This document shows positions 50,186 to 59,447 of a stretch of DNA of 64,000 nt, in pieces; position 1 is the first letter of the stretch, and each line of letters opens with the position of its first letter. Location: the NCBI GenBank assembly GCA_943328505.2, contig CALQAH020000001.1, forward strand, positions 161,057 to 225,056, given 5' to 3'. Under the pieces are notes generated by a model. It was not told the DNA's origin. It was given only the letters and a program-made list of their open reading frames with translations, and did no database searches. The stretch comes from Rhizobium sp. Q54. GTDB taxonomy: Bacteria; Bacteroidota; Bacteroidia; Flavobacteriales; Flavobacteriaceae. Made by a program: the position numbers and the translations under genes.

Positions 50186-50367
50186 AAAAATAAGAAAGCC
50201 TTTACAAGTACGTAAAGGCTTTTTGTTTTCCAATATTTTTTTGTTGAAACTTCAATTAAAATCTTTTCACTTTTAATAAAAATTAAAACCTATAACAAAA
50301 AAAGCTAGAGGTTTTGGTACTTTATAAATTTAAAAGTGATTTTATTTTTTTAATGGAATTCTTTGGA

Positions 50368-52410
50368 TTACCAAATTTTAACACGTTTTTCAGGAGCTAA
50401 GTATAAGGAGTCAGTTGGCTTCACTTTGAAAGCATTGTAAAACTCGGGTACATTTCGAACTACACCATTAATTCTATATTTAGCAGGTGAGTGTGGGTCG
50501 TTTGCAATTTGACTACGAATGGCTTCTTCTCTTGATTTGTCCAACCAAACTTGCGCCCAACCCAATAATACACGTTGTTCACCTGTAAAGCCATCCATTA
50601 CAGGAGCTTCTTTACCTTTAAGACTCAATTTGTAAGCCTTAATTGTGATTGACAATCCTCCTAAATCACCAATATTTTCGCCTAAAGTAAATTCGCCATT
50701 TACATTCAAATCTGGGAAAGCCTTAAACCCACTGTACTGGGCTATTAATGCTCCTGTTTTTTGTTTAAATGCTTCTAAATCTTTTGGCGTCCACCAATTA
50801 CGCATCACACCATCACCATCAAATGTACTTCCTTGATCATCAAAACCATGGCCAATTTCATGACCAATTACGGCGCCAATTCCACCATAGTTTACAGCGT
50901 CTTCTGCTTTCATATTAAAGAAAGGTGGTTGCAAAATAGCTGCAGGAAATACAATTTCGTTTAATGAAGGATTGTAATAGGCATTGACTGTTTGAGGATT
51001 CATTCCCCATTCTGCTCTATCTACAGGTTTTCCTAGTTTGTCTAATTGGCGTTTGTATTCAAAAGCCGTAGCTCTTTGTAAGTTACCGTAATAATCATCT
51101 TTTATAACTTTTAGGGTTGAATAATCTCTCCATGTATCCGGATAACCAATTTTCAACATGAATTTAGATAGTTTGTCTAACGCTTGTTTTTTAGTTTCAG
51201 GCGACATCCAATCCAATTTTTTAATGCTTTCTTCGTAGGCTTTTAATAAGTTTTTAACCAAAACTGTCATGCGTTCTTTAGCTTCTGGAGAAAAATGTTT
51301 TTCAACATATACTTTTCCAATAATTTCTCCAAGATTTGTATTTACTCTATCCACACCTCGTTTCCAAGCATCTTTCTGTTTCTCGGTTCCGCTCAGAACA
51401 GTCCCATAAAACTTAAAATTTTCTTGATCTAAAGCAGTGTTTAAAGCGGTTGCTGAGCCATGAATAACACTCCATTTTAAATAATTCTTCCAAGTTTCCA
51501 AAGGTGTAGCTTTAATAATGTTATTCAAAGCTTTGATGTACTCAACTTGAGTAACATCGATGGTTTTTTCTCCAGCAACTCCGGCACTTGTTAGCATAGC
51601 AGTCCAATCAAAATCGGGCATTAATTGCTTCAAATCTTTAACTTGGTACATATTGTAAAGTTTTGACATGTCTCGAGTCAATTCTTTTTTCATGTGTTTA
51701 GAAGCTAGAGTAGTTTCTAATGTCATGATTTGTGGCGCAAGAACTGATGCATTGGCAACTCCTCCAAGAGTTAGCATCTTTTCAATGTGGTTTACATATT
51801 TTTCACGAATTTCTTTTGATTTTGCATCCTCTAGAAAATAGTATTCTCTATCGGGTAACCCAAGCCCACCTTGCCATGTCAGCAACATATATTTTGTAGG
51901 GTCTTTAAAATCGGTGTAAACACCTAAACTAAATGGACCTTGATTTCCAGCACGGTTGGCTTCCCCAAAATAGCTCGCTAAATCGGAATAATTTGCAAGG
52001 GCTTCAATTTTTTTAAATTCTGGCGCAAGCGGTGTAATTCCTTTTTGATCTCTAAGTTTTTGATTCATATAGGTATTATAAAAGTCACCTATTTTTTGTT
52101 CATCGGAACCGTTTTCAAATTTTCCTTTGGAAGCTGCAGTGATTATTGCTTTTACATCTTCATCTGCTTTGTCGCTGATAACATCCCATGCTCCAAAACT
52201 TGCTTTGTCTGCTGGAATTTTATTCTTCTTAACCCAAGTTCCGTTAACATAAGCATCAAAATTATCACCTGGTTTGACCAAAGTATCCATGTTTTTTATT
52301 TCAATACCCGAAATTAGGGTTTCCTCTTTTTCGGATTTATTACAAGCAGTAAGCAGAAATAATGCTGATAACACAACAGAAGATTTGATTAAAATTGTTT
52401 TGTTTTTCAT
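50368..52410 (-). CDS. M13 family metallopeptidase (neprilysin/PepO-like) lipoprotein
   Basis: VIGHEIGHGFDDQGSTFDGDG; NEIVFPAAILQPPFF. Confidence 0.95.
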   Translation of the reverse strand: MKNKTILIKSSVVLSALFLLTACNKSEKEETLISGIEIKNMDTLVKPGDNFDAYVNGTWVKKNKIPADKASFGAWDVISDKADEDVKAIITAASKGKFENGSDEQKIGDFYNTYMNQKLRDQKGITPLAPEFKKIEALANYSDLASYFGEANRAGNQGPFSLGVYTDFKDPTKYMLLTWQGGLGLPDREYYFLEDAKSKEIREKYVNHIEKMLTLGGVANASVLAPQIMTLETTLASKHMKKELTRDMSKLYNMYQVKDLKQLMPDFDWTAMLTSAGVAGEKTIDVTQVEYIKALNNIIKATPLETWKNYLKWSVIHGSATALNTALDQENFKFYGTVLSGTEKQKDAWKRGVDRVNTNLGEIIGKVYVEKHFSPEAKERMTVLVKNLLKAYEESIKKLDWMSPETKKQALDKLSKFMLKIGYPDTWRDYSTLKVIKDDYYGNLQRATAFEYKRQLDKLGKPVDRAEWGMNPQTVNAYYNPSLNEIVFPAAILQPPFFNMKAEDAVNYGGIGAVIGHEIGHGFDDQGSTFDGDGVMRNWWTPKDLEAFKQKTGALIAQYSGFKAFPDLNVNGEFTLGENIGDLGGLSITIKAYKLSLKGKEAPVMDGFTGEQRVLLGWAQVWLDKSREEAIRSQIANDPHSPAKYRINGVVRNVPEFYNAFKVKPTDSLYLAPEKRVKIW

Positions 52411-52488
52411 TATTTTAATTTTTGATTAGGAGTATAAAAGTACTGTTTTTTTCTTTTTAAAATTATTTAAAAAAGATAAAGAAAAAAA

Positions 52489-53451
52489 TTATTTATTTCT
52501 ATTTAAAATAGGGAGTAATAAAAAAGACAAGCCTCCTAAGAATATCATTAAAACGGTTTGAGAAGTCCATACCAACCATCCGAAAGCCGTTCCAGCTGTG
52601 TCTGGAATACCATAAAGCATAAATATTTCAGCAACAAGAAGTGGATAGGCTCCAAAACCTCCATTTGTAAACCCAATGGCCAAACTGCCAAATACAAAGC
52701 CAATTATTACAGCTCCCATTCCTATATTACTGGTTTCTTTTAATGCAAAAATGGTGACGTAAAACATTAATAAATAAGTAAACCATATAAAAAAAGAATG
52801 AAAAAGAAATGGCCATTTGTTTTTCATTTTTAGGATGCTGGTCATACCTTCAACTAAACCTGAAAATTTATCTTTAAGGGAAAGAACAATTTTCCAATTA
52901 GAATAAAGCCAAACCAAAGTAAAAATTACAAATAAGACAACACCAATTAGGGCAATGAGAATTAATTTTTCGATTGGGATTTTAGCAACAATATAATCTT
53001 TTAAAACATTGAATTGAAGAAAAAATGAAACTACAACAAACAAAAAAAAGATTAATAAATCTACAACTCTTTCTGCAACTATAGTTCCAAATCCTTTATC
53101 AAAAGGGATGTCTTCGTATTTTTTTAAAATAATTGCGCGAGTAACTTCGCCTGATTTTGGAATGGTTAAATTCATAAAATAGGCTACGCAAACCGCCATT
53201 AAATTATTGTGAAATTTAGTTTGATATCCTAAATGTTCTAAAGAAAATTTCCATCGATACGCCCGAGAAAGAAACCCAAATAACGCAATGAATAATGATA
53301 AATAGATATAGAAATAATCGGCGTTTCTAAAATAACCTTTCATTTCTGTAATTTGAGCGGGAGTGAATTCGTTGTATTTGTAGATAATTAAATAAATCCC
53401 CAAAAGTATTGGAAGAAGAATTGATAACCATTTGCTAACGATTTTTTTCAA
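52489..53451 (-). CDS. Lysylphosphatidylglycerol synthase TM-region family (flippase-like) membrane protein
   Basis: AVCVAYFMNLTIPKSGEVTRAIILKKYEDIPFDKGFGTIVAERVVDLL. Confidence 0.88.
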   Translation of the reverse strand: MKKIVSKWLSILLPILLGIYLIIYKYNEFTPAQITEMKGYFRNADYFYIYLSLFIALFGFLSRAYRWKFSLEHLGYQTKFHNNLMAVCVAYFMNLTIPKSGEVTRAIILKKYEDIPFDKGFGTIVAERVVDLLIFFLFVVVSFFLQFNVLKDYIVAKIPIEKLILIALIGVVLFVIFTLVWLYSNWKIVLSLKDKFSGLVEGMTSILKMKNKWPFLFHSFFIWFTYLLMFYVTIFALKETSNIGMGAVIIGFVFGSLAIGFTNGGFGAYPLLVAEIFMLYGIPDTAGTAFGWLVWTSQTVLMIFLGGLSFLLLPILNRNK

Positions 53452-53455
53452 AGGA

Positions 53456-53806
53456 TTAGGTCAAAGAATTATCATTTTCGTTTGGAAATATAATCCATGG
53501 CTTAAAGGCTTTGGCTTCTTCAAAATCTAACAGTGCATAGGAAATAATGATAATAATGTCTCCAGTTTGTACTTTTCGAGCAGCTGGTCCATTTAAAGTA
53601 ATTTCACCATAATTTTTTCTTCCAGGGATAACATAGGTTTCAAATCGTTCGCCATTATTAATGTTCACTATGGCAACTTTTTCACCTTCAATAAGGTTGG
53701 ATGCGTTCATTAAAGCTTCGTCAATAGTAATGCTGCCAATATAATTTAAATCGGCACCCGTTACTTTTACACGGTGAATTTTAGATTTTACAACTTGAAT
53801 TTGCAT
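53456..53806 (-). CDS. panD: Aspartate 1-decarboxylase
   Basis: [30 protein letters not shown]; YAxxx processing context. Confidence 0.95.
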   Translation of the reverse strand: MQIQVVKSKIHRVKVTGADLNYIGSITIDEALMNASNLIEGEKVAIVNINNGERFETYVIPGRKNYGEITLNGPAARKVQTGDIIIIISYALLDFEEAKAFKPWIIFPNENDNSLT

Positions 53807-53820
53807 GGGGCAAAAGTATA

Positions 53821-54669
53821 TTAATTTAATGAAATGGTATCAATCAATCTAATTTTATTAACAAAAACGGCAATAAAAGCACGGTATTTTTTATTTTTAT
53901 TTTTATGTATACAAGGTAATAATGTTGCTTCATCTGCAATTTGAAAATATTCTAGTTCAAATTGTGGATGCATCTTGAAAGTATTTTTTACCCAATGGGT
54001 TACCTTGTTGGCCGATTGTGTTTTGAAAATGATTTTGGCCTGATTTAAGGTTTCATAAATGATTTTAGCATTTTCTCTTTCTGCGGGAGTTAAACGTTCG
54101 TTTCTTGAACTCATAGCCAAACCATTGGATTCTCTGTATATAGGATAAGCAATAATTTTTACCGACAATTTTAACTTTTCAACTAGTTTTTTTATAATTT
54201 GTAATTGCTGAAAATCTTTTTCTCCGAAATAAGCGTTAGTTGGTTTTACAATTTCAAAAAGCCGTTTTACAATTGTTGCTACTCCATCGAAATGTCCAGC
54301 CCTAAATTTTCCTTCCATTTGATTTTCTAATCCGTCAAAATCAAAATGTTGCGAAATTGGATTCCCTTCATAAATATCATTCACTGTGGGCGCAAAAACA
54401 ATTACCGTGTCAGAAATGGTTTTTATTTTTTCAATATCTGCCTCTAAGGTTCTTGGATATTTTTCTAAATCGGAAGGATTGTTGAATTGCGTTGGGTTCA
54501 CAAAAATACTTATCACCACAATAGAATTATTGTCAAATGCTTCTTGTAACAATGAAAGGTGACCAAAGTGTAATGCACCCATGGTTGGAACAAACCCAAT
54601 TGTGGTTTTAGAATTAGAAGCCAATTTAAGATACGAAACTAGTTCAAGTTGGGTGTTGAAAATGTGCAT
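53821..54669 (-). CDS. panC: Pantoate--beta-alanine ligase
   Basis: [39 protein letters not shown]. Confidence 0.95.
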   Translation of the reverse strand: MHIFNTQLELVSYLKLASNSKTTIGFVPTMGALHFGHLSLLQEAFDNNSIVVISIFVNPTQFNNPSDLEKYPRTLEADIEKIKTISDTVIVFAPTVNDIYEGNPISQHFDFDGLENQMEGKFRAGHFDGVATIVKRLFEIVKPTNAYFGEKDFQQLQIIKKLVEKLKLSVKIIAYPIYRESNGLAMSSRNERLTPAERENAKIIYETLNQAKIIFKTQSANKVTHWVKNTFKMHPQFELEYFQIADEATLLPCIHKNKNKKYRAFIAVFVNKIRLIDTISLN

Positions 54670-54775
54670 CAAAGAATGATAAATAAGATGCAAACTTACT
54701 GTTTTCATAAATAACTGCATAAATTTTTGTACTTTTGCCTGTTTTTTATTGACAATTTATAAAGTAGCATGACGT

Positions 54776-55582
54776 ATGGAAGATAAGAGAATATTGTATG
54801 TATCATCGGAAGTGGTGCCGTATCTCGCTGAAAATGAGGTTTCTTTAATGTCTTATGATGTTCCTAAAATGGTCAATGATCAAGGAGCACAAATAAGAAT
54901 ATTTATGCCAAGGTATGGCAATATAAATGAAAGAAGACATCAATTACATGAAGTAATAAGATTGTCTGGGATGAATTTGGTTGTTAATGATTTAGACATG
55001 CCTTTAATTATCAAAGTAGCTTCAATTCCAAAAGAACGTATTCAAGTTTATTTTATTGATAACGATGAGTATTTTAAAAGAAAAGCAACATTTAGTGACG
55101 AAGAAGGAGTTTTATATCCTGATAATGATGAAAGAGCTATTTTCTTTGCCAAAGGTGTAGTAGAAACAGTAAAAAAATTGAACTGGGTTCCTGATATAAT
55201 TCATGTTCATGGTTGGATGGCAAGCATGTTACCTATTTATATGAAGCATTTTTATAAAGATGAGGCACTATTTTCTGAAACAAAGATCATAACCTCTGTT
55301 TATGGTCAATCTTTTGAAGGTACACTAGATGCAGAAATGATCAATAAGATAACTTTTGACAACATTCCGAAAGATGCTGTAAATGGTTTGGAAATCCCTA
55401 ATTATGAAAACCTTATGTTGGCATCAATTAATCATTCAGATGGTGTAATTATAGCCTCAGAAAACGTTTCGTCAAGTTTAACAAAATATATAGAATCTTC
55501 AGGAAAACCTTTTTTACCTTTCGCCTCTAAAGATAAATTTGCAGAAGCATATAGTTCTTTTTATAAAAGTATGCTTTCTTAA
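54776..55582 (+). CDS. Glycogen/starch synthase N-terminal (GT5) domain-only protein
   Basis: LYVSSEVVPYLAENEVSLMSYDVPKMVNDQGAQIRIFMPRYGNINERRHQLHEVIRLSG; only 268 aa. Confidence 0.82.
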   Translation: MEDKRILYVSSEVVPYLAENEVSLMSYDVPKMVNDQGAQIRIFMPRYGNINERRHQLHEVIRLSGMNLVVNDLDMPLIIKVASIPKERIQVYFIDNDEYFKRKATFSDEEGVLYPDNDERAIFFAKGVVETVKKLNWVPDIIHVHGWMASMLPIYMKHFYKDEALFSETKIITSVYGQSFEGTLDAEMINKITFDNIPKDAVNGLEIPNYENLMLASINHSDGVIIASENVSSSLTKYIESSGKPFLPFASKDKFAEAYSSFYKSMLS

Positions 55583-55595
55583 TTAATAAAGTTTT

Positions 55596-57314
55596 ATGTA
55601 CAGAAATTTAATTTTAAAATCGTTTTTTTTAGTGTCATGTGTTACATTTTTATGTTCATGTGATAAAGATTTTGATGAAGTTGGAGCCAATATTATTGGT
55701 GATGATCATTTTGGATTTGATAAATATGAAGATGCAAGTATTAAATCCTACAATCAGCCGTTAGGGCCAATTGGTTCCAATAATCAAGAGATTAATCCAC
55801 TTGGAATTTACACAAACCCAGCCTTTGGAACCACAACGGCTAGTTTTGTTACACAATTAGAGATGAGTTCAGTTAATATCAATCCTACTTTTACAACCAT
55901 AAACAATCCTCCAGTAATTGATAGTGTAATTTTATACATCCCTTATTTTAGTCGATTAAAAGACGATACTAACAATATCAATACCTATTCGTTAGATTCT
56001 ATTTTTGGAGTTAAGGAGTCAAAATTTAAATTAAGTATACACGAATCTGGATATTATTTAAGAGATTTAGAACCGAGTACTCAATTTGAAGAACAACAAC
56101 TTTTTTATACAGACAAAAACGCAGAAATAGACAGCTATAAAATTGGTAGTAGATTGAATGATAATGCCAATACTATTGAAAATGATCAATTTTATTTTAG
56201 ACCTGAAGAGATTGTTGAAAAAACATTAGATGAAAATGATGAAGTTGTTAGAACTAAGTTTATACCTGCAATGCGTTTACATTTGAGAAAAGATTTTTTC
56301 ACTTCCAAAATTTTAAATGCACCAAGCGGTCAACTGTATAGCAATAATATTTTCAAAAATTATATGCGGGGACTTTATTTTAAAGTTGAAAATCCTAATA
56401 ATAATCCTGGGAATATGGCGATGATTAACTTCAAAGGTGGAAAAGTTACTGTCTATTACAAACAAGATGTAGAGTTAACTCCCGATAATCCCGACACACC
56501 TGTTAACGAACAAGTAGTGGATAGATTAAAGAAAACATTTGTAATGACTTTAACCGGAAATACGGTAAGCTTATTAGAAAATTCTAATGAAAGCGCTAGT
56601 TATTTAGCTGCTACAAATTCTACTCTTGAAGCTGAAAAGATTTTTTTAAAAGGAGGCCAGGGATCAATGGCAATAATAGATCTTTTTGGGACTACCGATC
56701 TTATAACTTATGATAAAGAAAATGATATTATTATTAATGAACCAAATGGGATTCCTGATGAAATTGATAATATAAAAAAGAATAAATGGTTAATTAATGA
56801 AGCTAATCTGACTTTTTATATTGATCAATCCTCAATGTCAAACCTACAAACATTTGAACCACCGCGTATTTATTTATATGACATTGACACTAAAAACGCA
56901 TTGGCTGATTATTATTTTGATTCTGCTATTAATAGTTCTAATCCTAAATTAAATAAACCTGTTTATGGCGGAATATTATCTAATGAGGATGCTACAGTTG
57001 TCAAGCAAATAAAGAATGATAATGGGGAAATCGCTAATAAAGGTTTTAAATACAAAATCAGAATCACAAACCATCTTCGTAATCTTATCAAAAACGATTC
57101 TACAAATGTTAGATTAGGACTTACAGTAACAGAATCCATTTCGACTATTGGGTTTTCTAAATTAAAAACTCCTAACGTCAATAATGATAGAGTGCCAAGA
57201 ATGTCTGTTATTAGCCCTGTTGGAACTATTTTATATGGAACCAATATTCCAGTAGGTGATCCAAATTATGACAAAAGATTACGATTAGAAATTTATTATA
57301 CAAAACCTGATTAA
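55596..57314 (+). CDS. DUF4270 family lipoprotein
   Basis: Lipobox LCSCDKDFDEVGANIIGDDHFGFD; conserved neighbourhood with glmS. Confidence 0.88.
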   Translation: MYRNLILKSFFLVSCVTFLCSCDKDFDEVGANIIGDDHFGFDKYEDASIKSYNQPLGPIGSNNQEINPLGIYTNPAFGTTTASFVTQLEMSSVNINPTFTTINNPPVIDSVILYIPYFSRLKDDTNNINTYSLDSIFGVKESKFKLSIHESGYYLRDLEPSTQFEEQQLFYTDKNAEIDSYKIGSRLNDNANTIENDQFYFRPEEIVEKTLDENDEVVRTKFIPAMRLHLRKDFFTSKILNAPSGQLYSNNIFKNYMRGLYFKVENPNNNPGNMAMINFKGGKVTVYYKQDVELTPDNPDTPVNEQVVDRLKKTFVMTLTGNTVSLLENSNESASYLAATNSTLEAEKIFLKGGQGSMAIIDLFGTTDLITYDKENDIIINEPNGIPDEIDNIKKNKWLINEANLTFYIDQSSMSNLQTFEPPRIYLYDIDTKNALADYYFDSAINSSNPKLNKPVYGGILSNEDATVVKQIKNDNGEIANKGFKYKIRITNHLRNLIKNDSTNVRLGLTVTESISTIGFSKLKTPNVNNDRVPRMSVISPVGTILYGTNIPVGDPNYDKRLRLEIYYTKPD

Positions 57315-57325
57315 TATATAGAATT

Positions 57326-59170
57326 ATGTGTGGAATTGTTGGATACATAGGTTATCGAGAGGCTTATCCAATTGTTATAAAAGGATTAAAGCGTTTAGAG
57401 TATAGAGGTTATGATAGTGCCGGTATCATGTTATACGATGGCAAAGAATTAAAAATATCTAAAACCAAAGGTAAAGTTTCAGATCTTGAAGAGAAATCCA
57501 AAGAGATAAACACTACGGGTACTATTGGAATGGGACATACACGTTGGGCTACCCATGGTGTACCAAATGATATCAATTCACATCCACATGTATCCAACTC
57601 AGGAAATCTTGCAATTATTCATAATGGAATTATAGAAAACTATGAACCATTAAAAAAAGAATTAATTAATAGAGGGTATGTTTTTAAATCGGATACCGAT
57701 ACTGAAGTATTAATAAATTTAATTGAAGAAGTTCAAAAGAAAGAAAAACTTAAACTTGGGAAAGCCGTTCAAGTTGCCTTAAACCAAGTTGTTGGAGCGT
57801 ATGCAATTTGTGTTTTTGATAAAAATAAACCAGACGAAATTGTTGTGGCTAGACTTGGAAGTCCTTTAGCTATTGGTGTTGGTGAAAACGAGTATTTTAT
57901 TGCGTCAGATGCTTCTCCATTTATAGAATACACATCCAATGCTATATATCTTGAAGATGAAGAAATGGCAATTGTGAGATTGCATAAGCCTTTAAAAATT
58001 AGAAAAATTAAAGATGATTCTTTAGTTAATCCCTGTATTCAAGAGCTTCAAATGAATTTGGAGCAAATTGAAAAAGGAGGTTATGATCATTTTATGCTTA
58101 AAGAAATATATGAACAACCTAATGTTATAAAGGATACTTATAGAGGTAGACTTCATGCTAATTTGGGTTTAATTCAAATGGCAGGTGTTGAAGACAATAT
58201 TGAAAAATTTCTTCATGCCGAAAGAATCATAATTATTGCTTGTGGAACATCTTGGCATGCCGGATTAGTTGCCGAATATGTTATAGAAGAGTTTGCAAGA
58301 ATACCTGTTGAAGTAGAATATGCTTCTGAATTTAGATACAGAAACCCAATTATAAATAAAGGCGATGTTGTAATAGCAATTTCTCAATCAGGGGAAACTG
58401 CCGATACGCTTGCTGCTATAAAATTAGCCAAAGAAAGAGGCGCTTTTGTTTTTGGAGTTTGTAATGTTGTAGGTTCTTCCATTTCAAGAGAAACGAATGC
58501 AGGAGCTTATACCCATGCTGGGCCAGAAATTGGAGTAGCATCTACTAAAGCATTTACTACTCAGATTACGGTTTTAACGATGATTGCTTTACGTTTAGCA
58601 AAAGCTAAAGGAACATTATCCAATTCCGATTTTCATAGATATTTGCAGGAATTGGAAACTATTCCAGATAAAGTTAAAGAAGCGCTAGAAACAAACACGA
58701 AAGCAAAAGAAATTGCAACAACTTTTAAAGACGCACCAAATTGTTTGTATTTAGGAAGAGGTTATAATTTTCCGGTAGCTTTAGAAGGCGCATTAAAGTT
58801 AAAAGAAATATCCTATATTCATGCCGAAGGTTATCCAGCAGCAGAAATGAAACACGGACCCATTGCACTTATTGACGAACAAATGCCAGTAGTCGTGATT
58901 GCTCCCAAACAAGGACATTACGATAAAGTGGTCAGTAATATTCAAGAAATTAAATCTAGAAGTGGAAAAATAATAGCGATTGTAACAAAAGGCGATACTC
59001 AAGTAAAAGATCTTGCCGATCATGTTATTGAAATTCCGGAAACATCAGATGCTTTATCTCCTTTAATTACTACAATACCATTACAATTATTGTCTTATCA
59101 TATCGCAGTAATGAGAGGTTGTAACGTAGATCAACCAAGAAATTTGGCAAAATCAGTAACTGTAGAATAA
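57326..59170 (+). CDS. glmS: Glutamine--fructose-6-phosphate aminotransferase (isomerizing)
   Basis: MCGIVGYIGYREAYPIVIKGLKRLEYRGYDSAGI; C-terminal PRNLAKSVTVE. Confidence 0.97.
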   Translation: MCGIVGYIGYREAYPIVIKGLKRLEYRGYDSAGIMLYDGKELKISKTKGKVSDLEEKSKEINTTGTIGMGHTRWATHGVPNDINSHPHVSNSGNLAIIHNGIIENYEPLKKELINRGYVFKSDTDTEVLINLIEEVQKKEKLKLGKAVQVALNQVVGAYAICVFDKNKPDEIVVARLGSPLAIGVGENEYFIASDASPFIEYTSNAIYLEDEEMAIVRLHKPLKIRKIKDDSLVNPCIQELQMNLEQIEKGGYDHFMLKEIYEQPNVIKDTYRGRLHANLGLIQMAGVEDNIEKFLHAERIIIIACGTSWHAGLVAEYVIEEFARIPVEVEYASEFRYRNPIINKGDVVIAISQSGETADTLAAIKLAKERGAFVFGVCNVVGSSISRETNAGAYTHAGPEIGVASTKAFTTQITVLTMIALRLAKAKGTLSNSDFHRYLQELETIPDKVKEALETNTKAKEIATTFKDAPNCLYLGRGYNFPVALEGALKLKEISYIHAEGYPAAEMKHGPIALIDEQMPVVVIAPKQGHYDKVVSNIQEIKSRSGKIIAIVTKGDTQVKDLADHVIEIPETSDALSPLITTIPLQLLSYHIAVMRGCNVDQPRNLAKSVTVE

Positions 59171-59188
59171 ATGATTTCATTACATCAC

Positions 59189-59222
59189 TAAAAAAAACGA
59201 GATTTATTCTCGTTTTTTTTAT
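59189..59222. terminator. Rho-independent terminator
   Basis: aaaaaacgagatttattctcgtttttttt. Confidence 0.85.
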
Positions 59223-59447
59223 GCAAAAATTTACGATTAATTTAAAAATTAGAACCAAAATACTATGTAAGCATAGTATTTTTTTATGAATTGTATTGAA
59301 ATGTTAAGAAAAACACAAAAAATTTAAAATAGGATATAAAATTAAATGACTTGCTAATTATCAAATGTGAAATTTTTAGCTATTTTTTTTATGAATTTAA
59401 AATAATAATTGTACTTTGGTCACATAAACCAACAAAATTCTAACCAA

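Larger units (their letters stand above)
33268..50190. mobile_element. Composite tRNA-Asn-anchored genomic island made of several att-like-site-bounded segments
   Basis: Integrase next to tRNA-Asn, second tRNA-Asn at 38510, six degenerate tRNA-3'-end-like sites plus terminators, and a final clear tRNA-Asn 3' remnant at 50158-50185; accessory gene content. Confidence 0.75.

Noticed and set aside
33268-50190. CRISPR array (because of the regularly repeated motif)
   Set aside because: Repeats are 0.8-5 kb apart with genes between them; no short-spaced repeat array and no cas genes.
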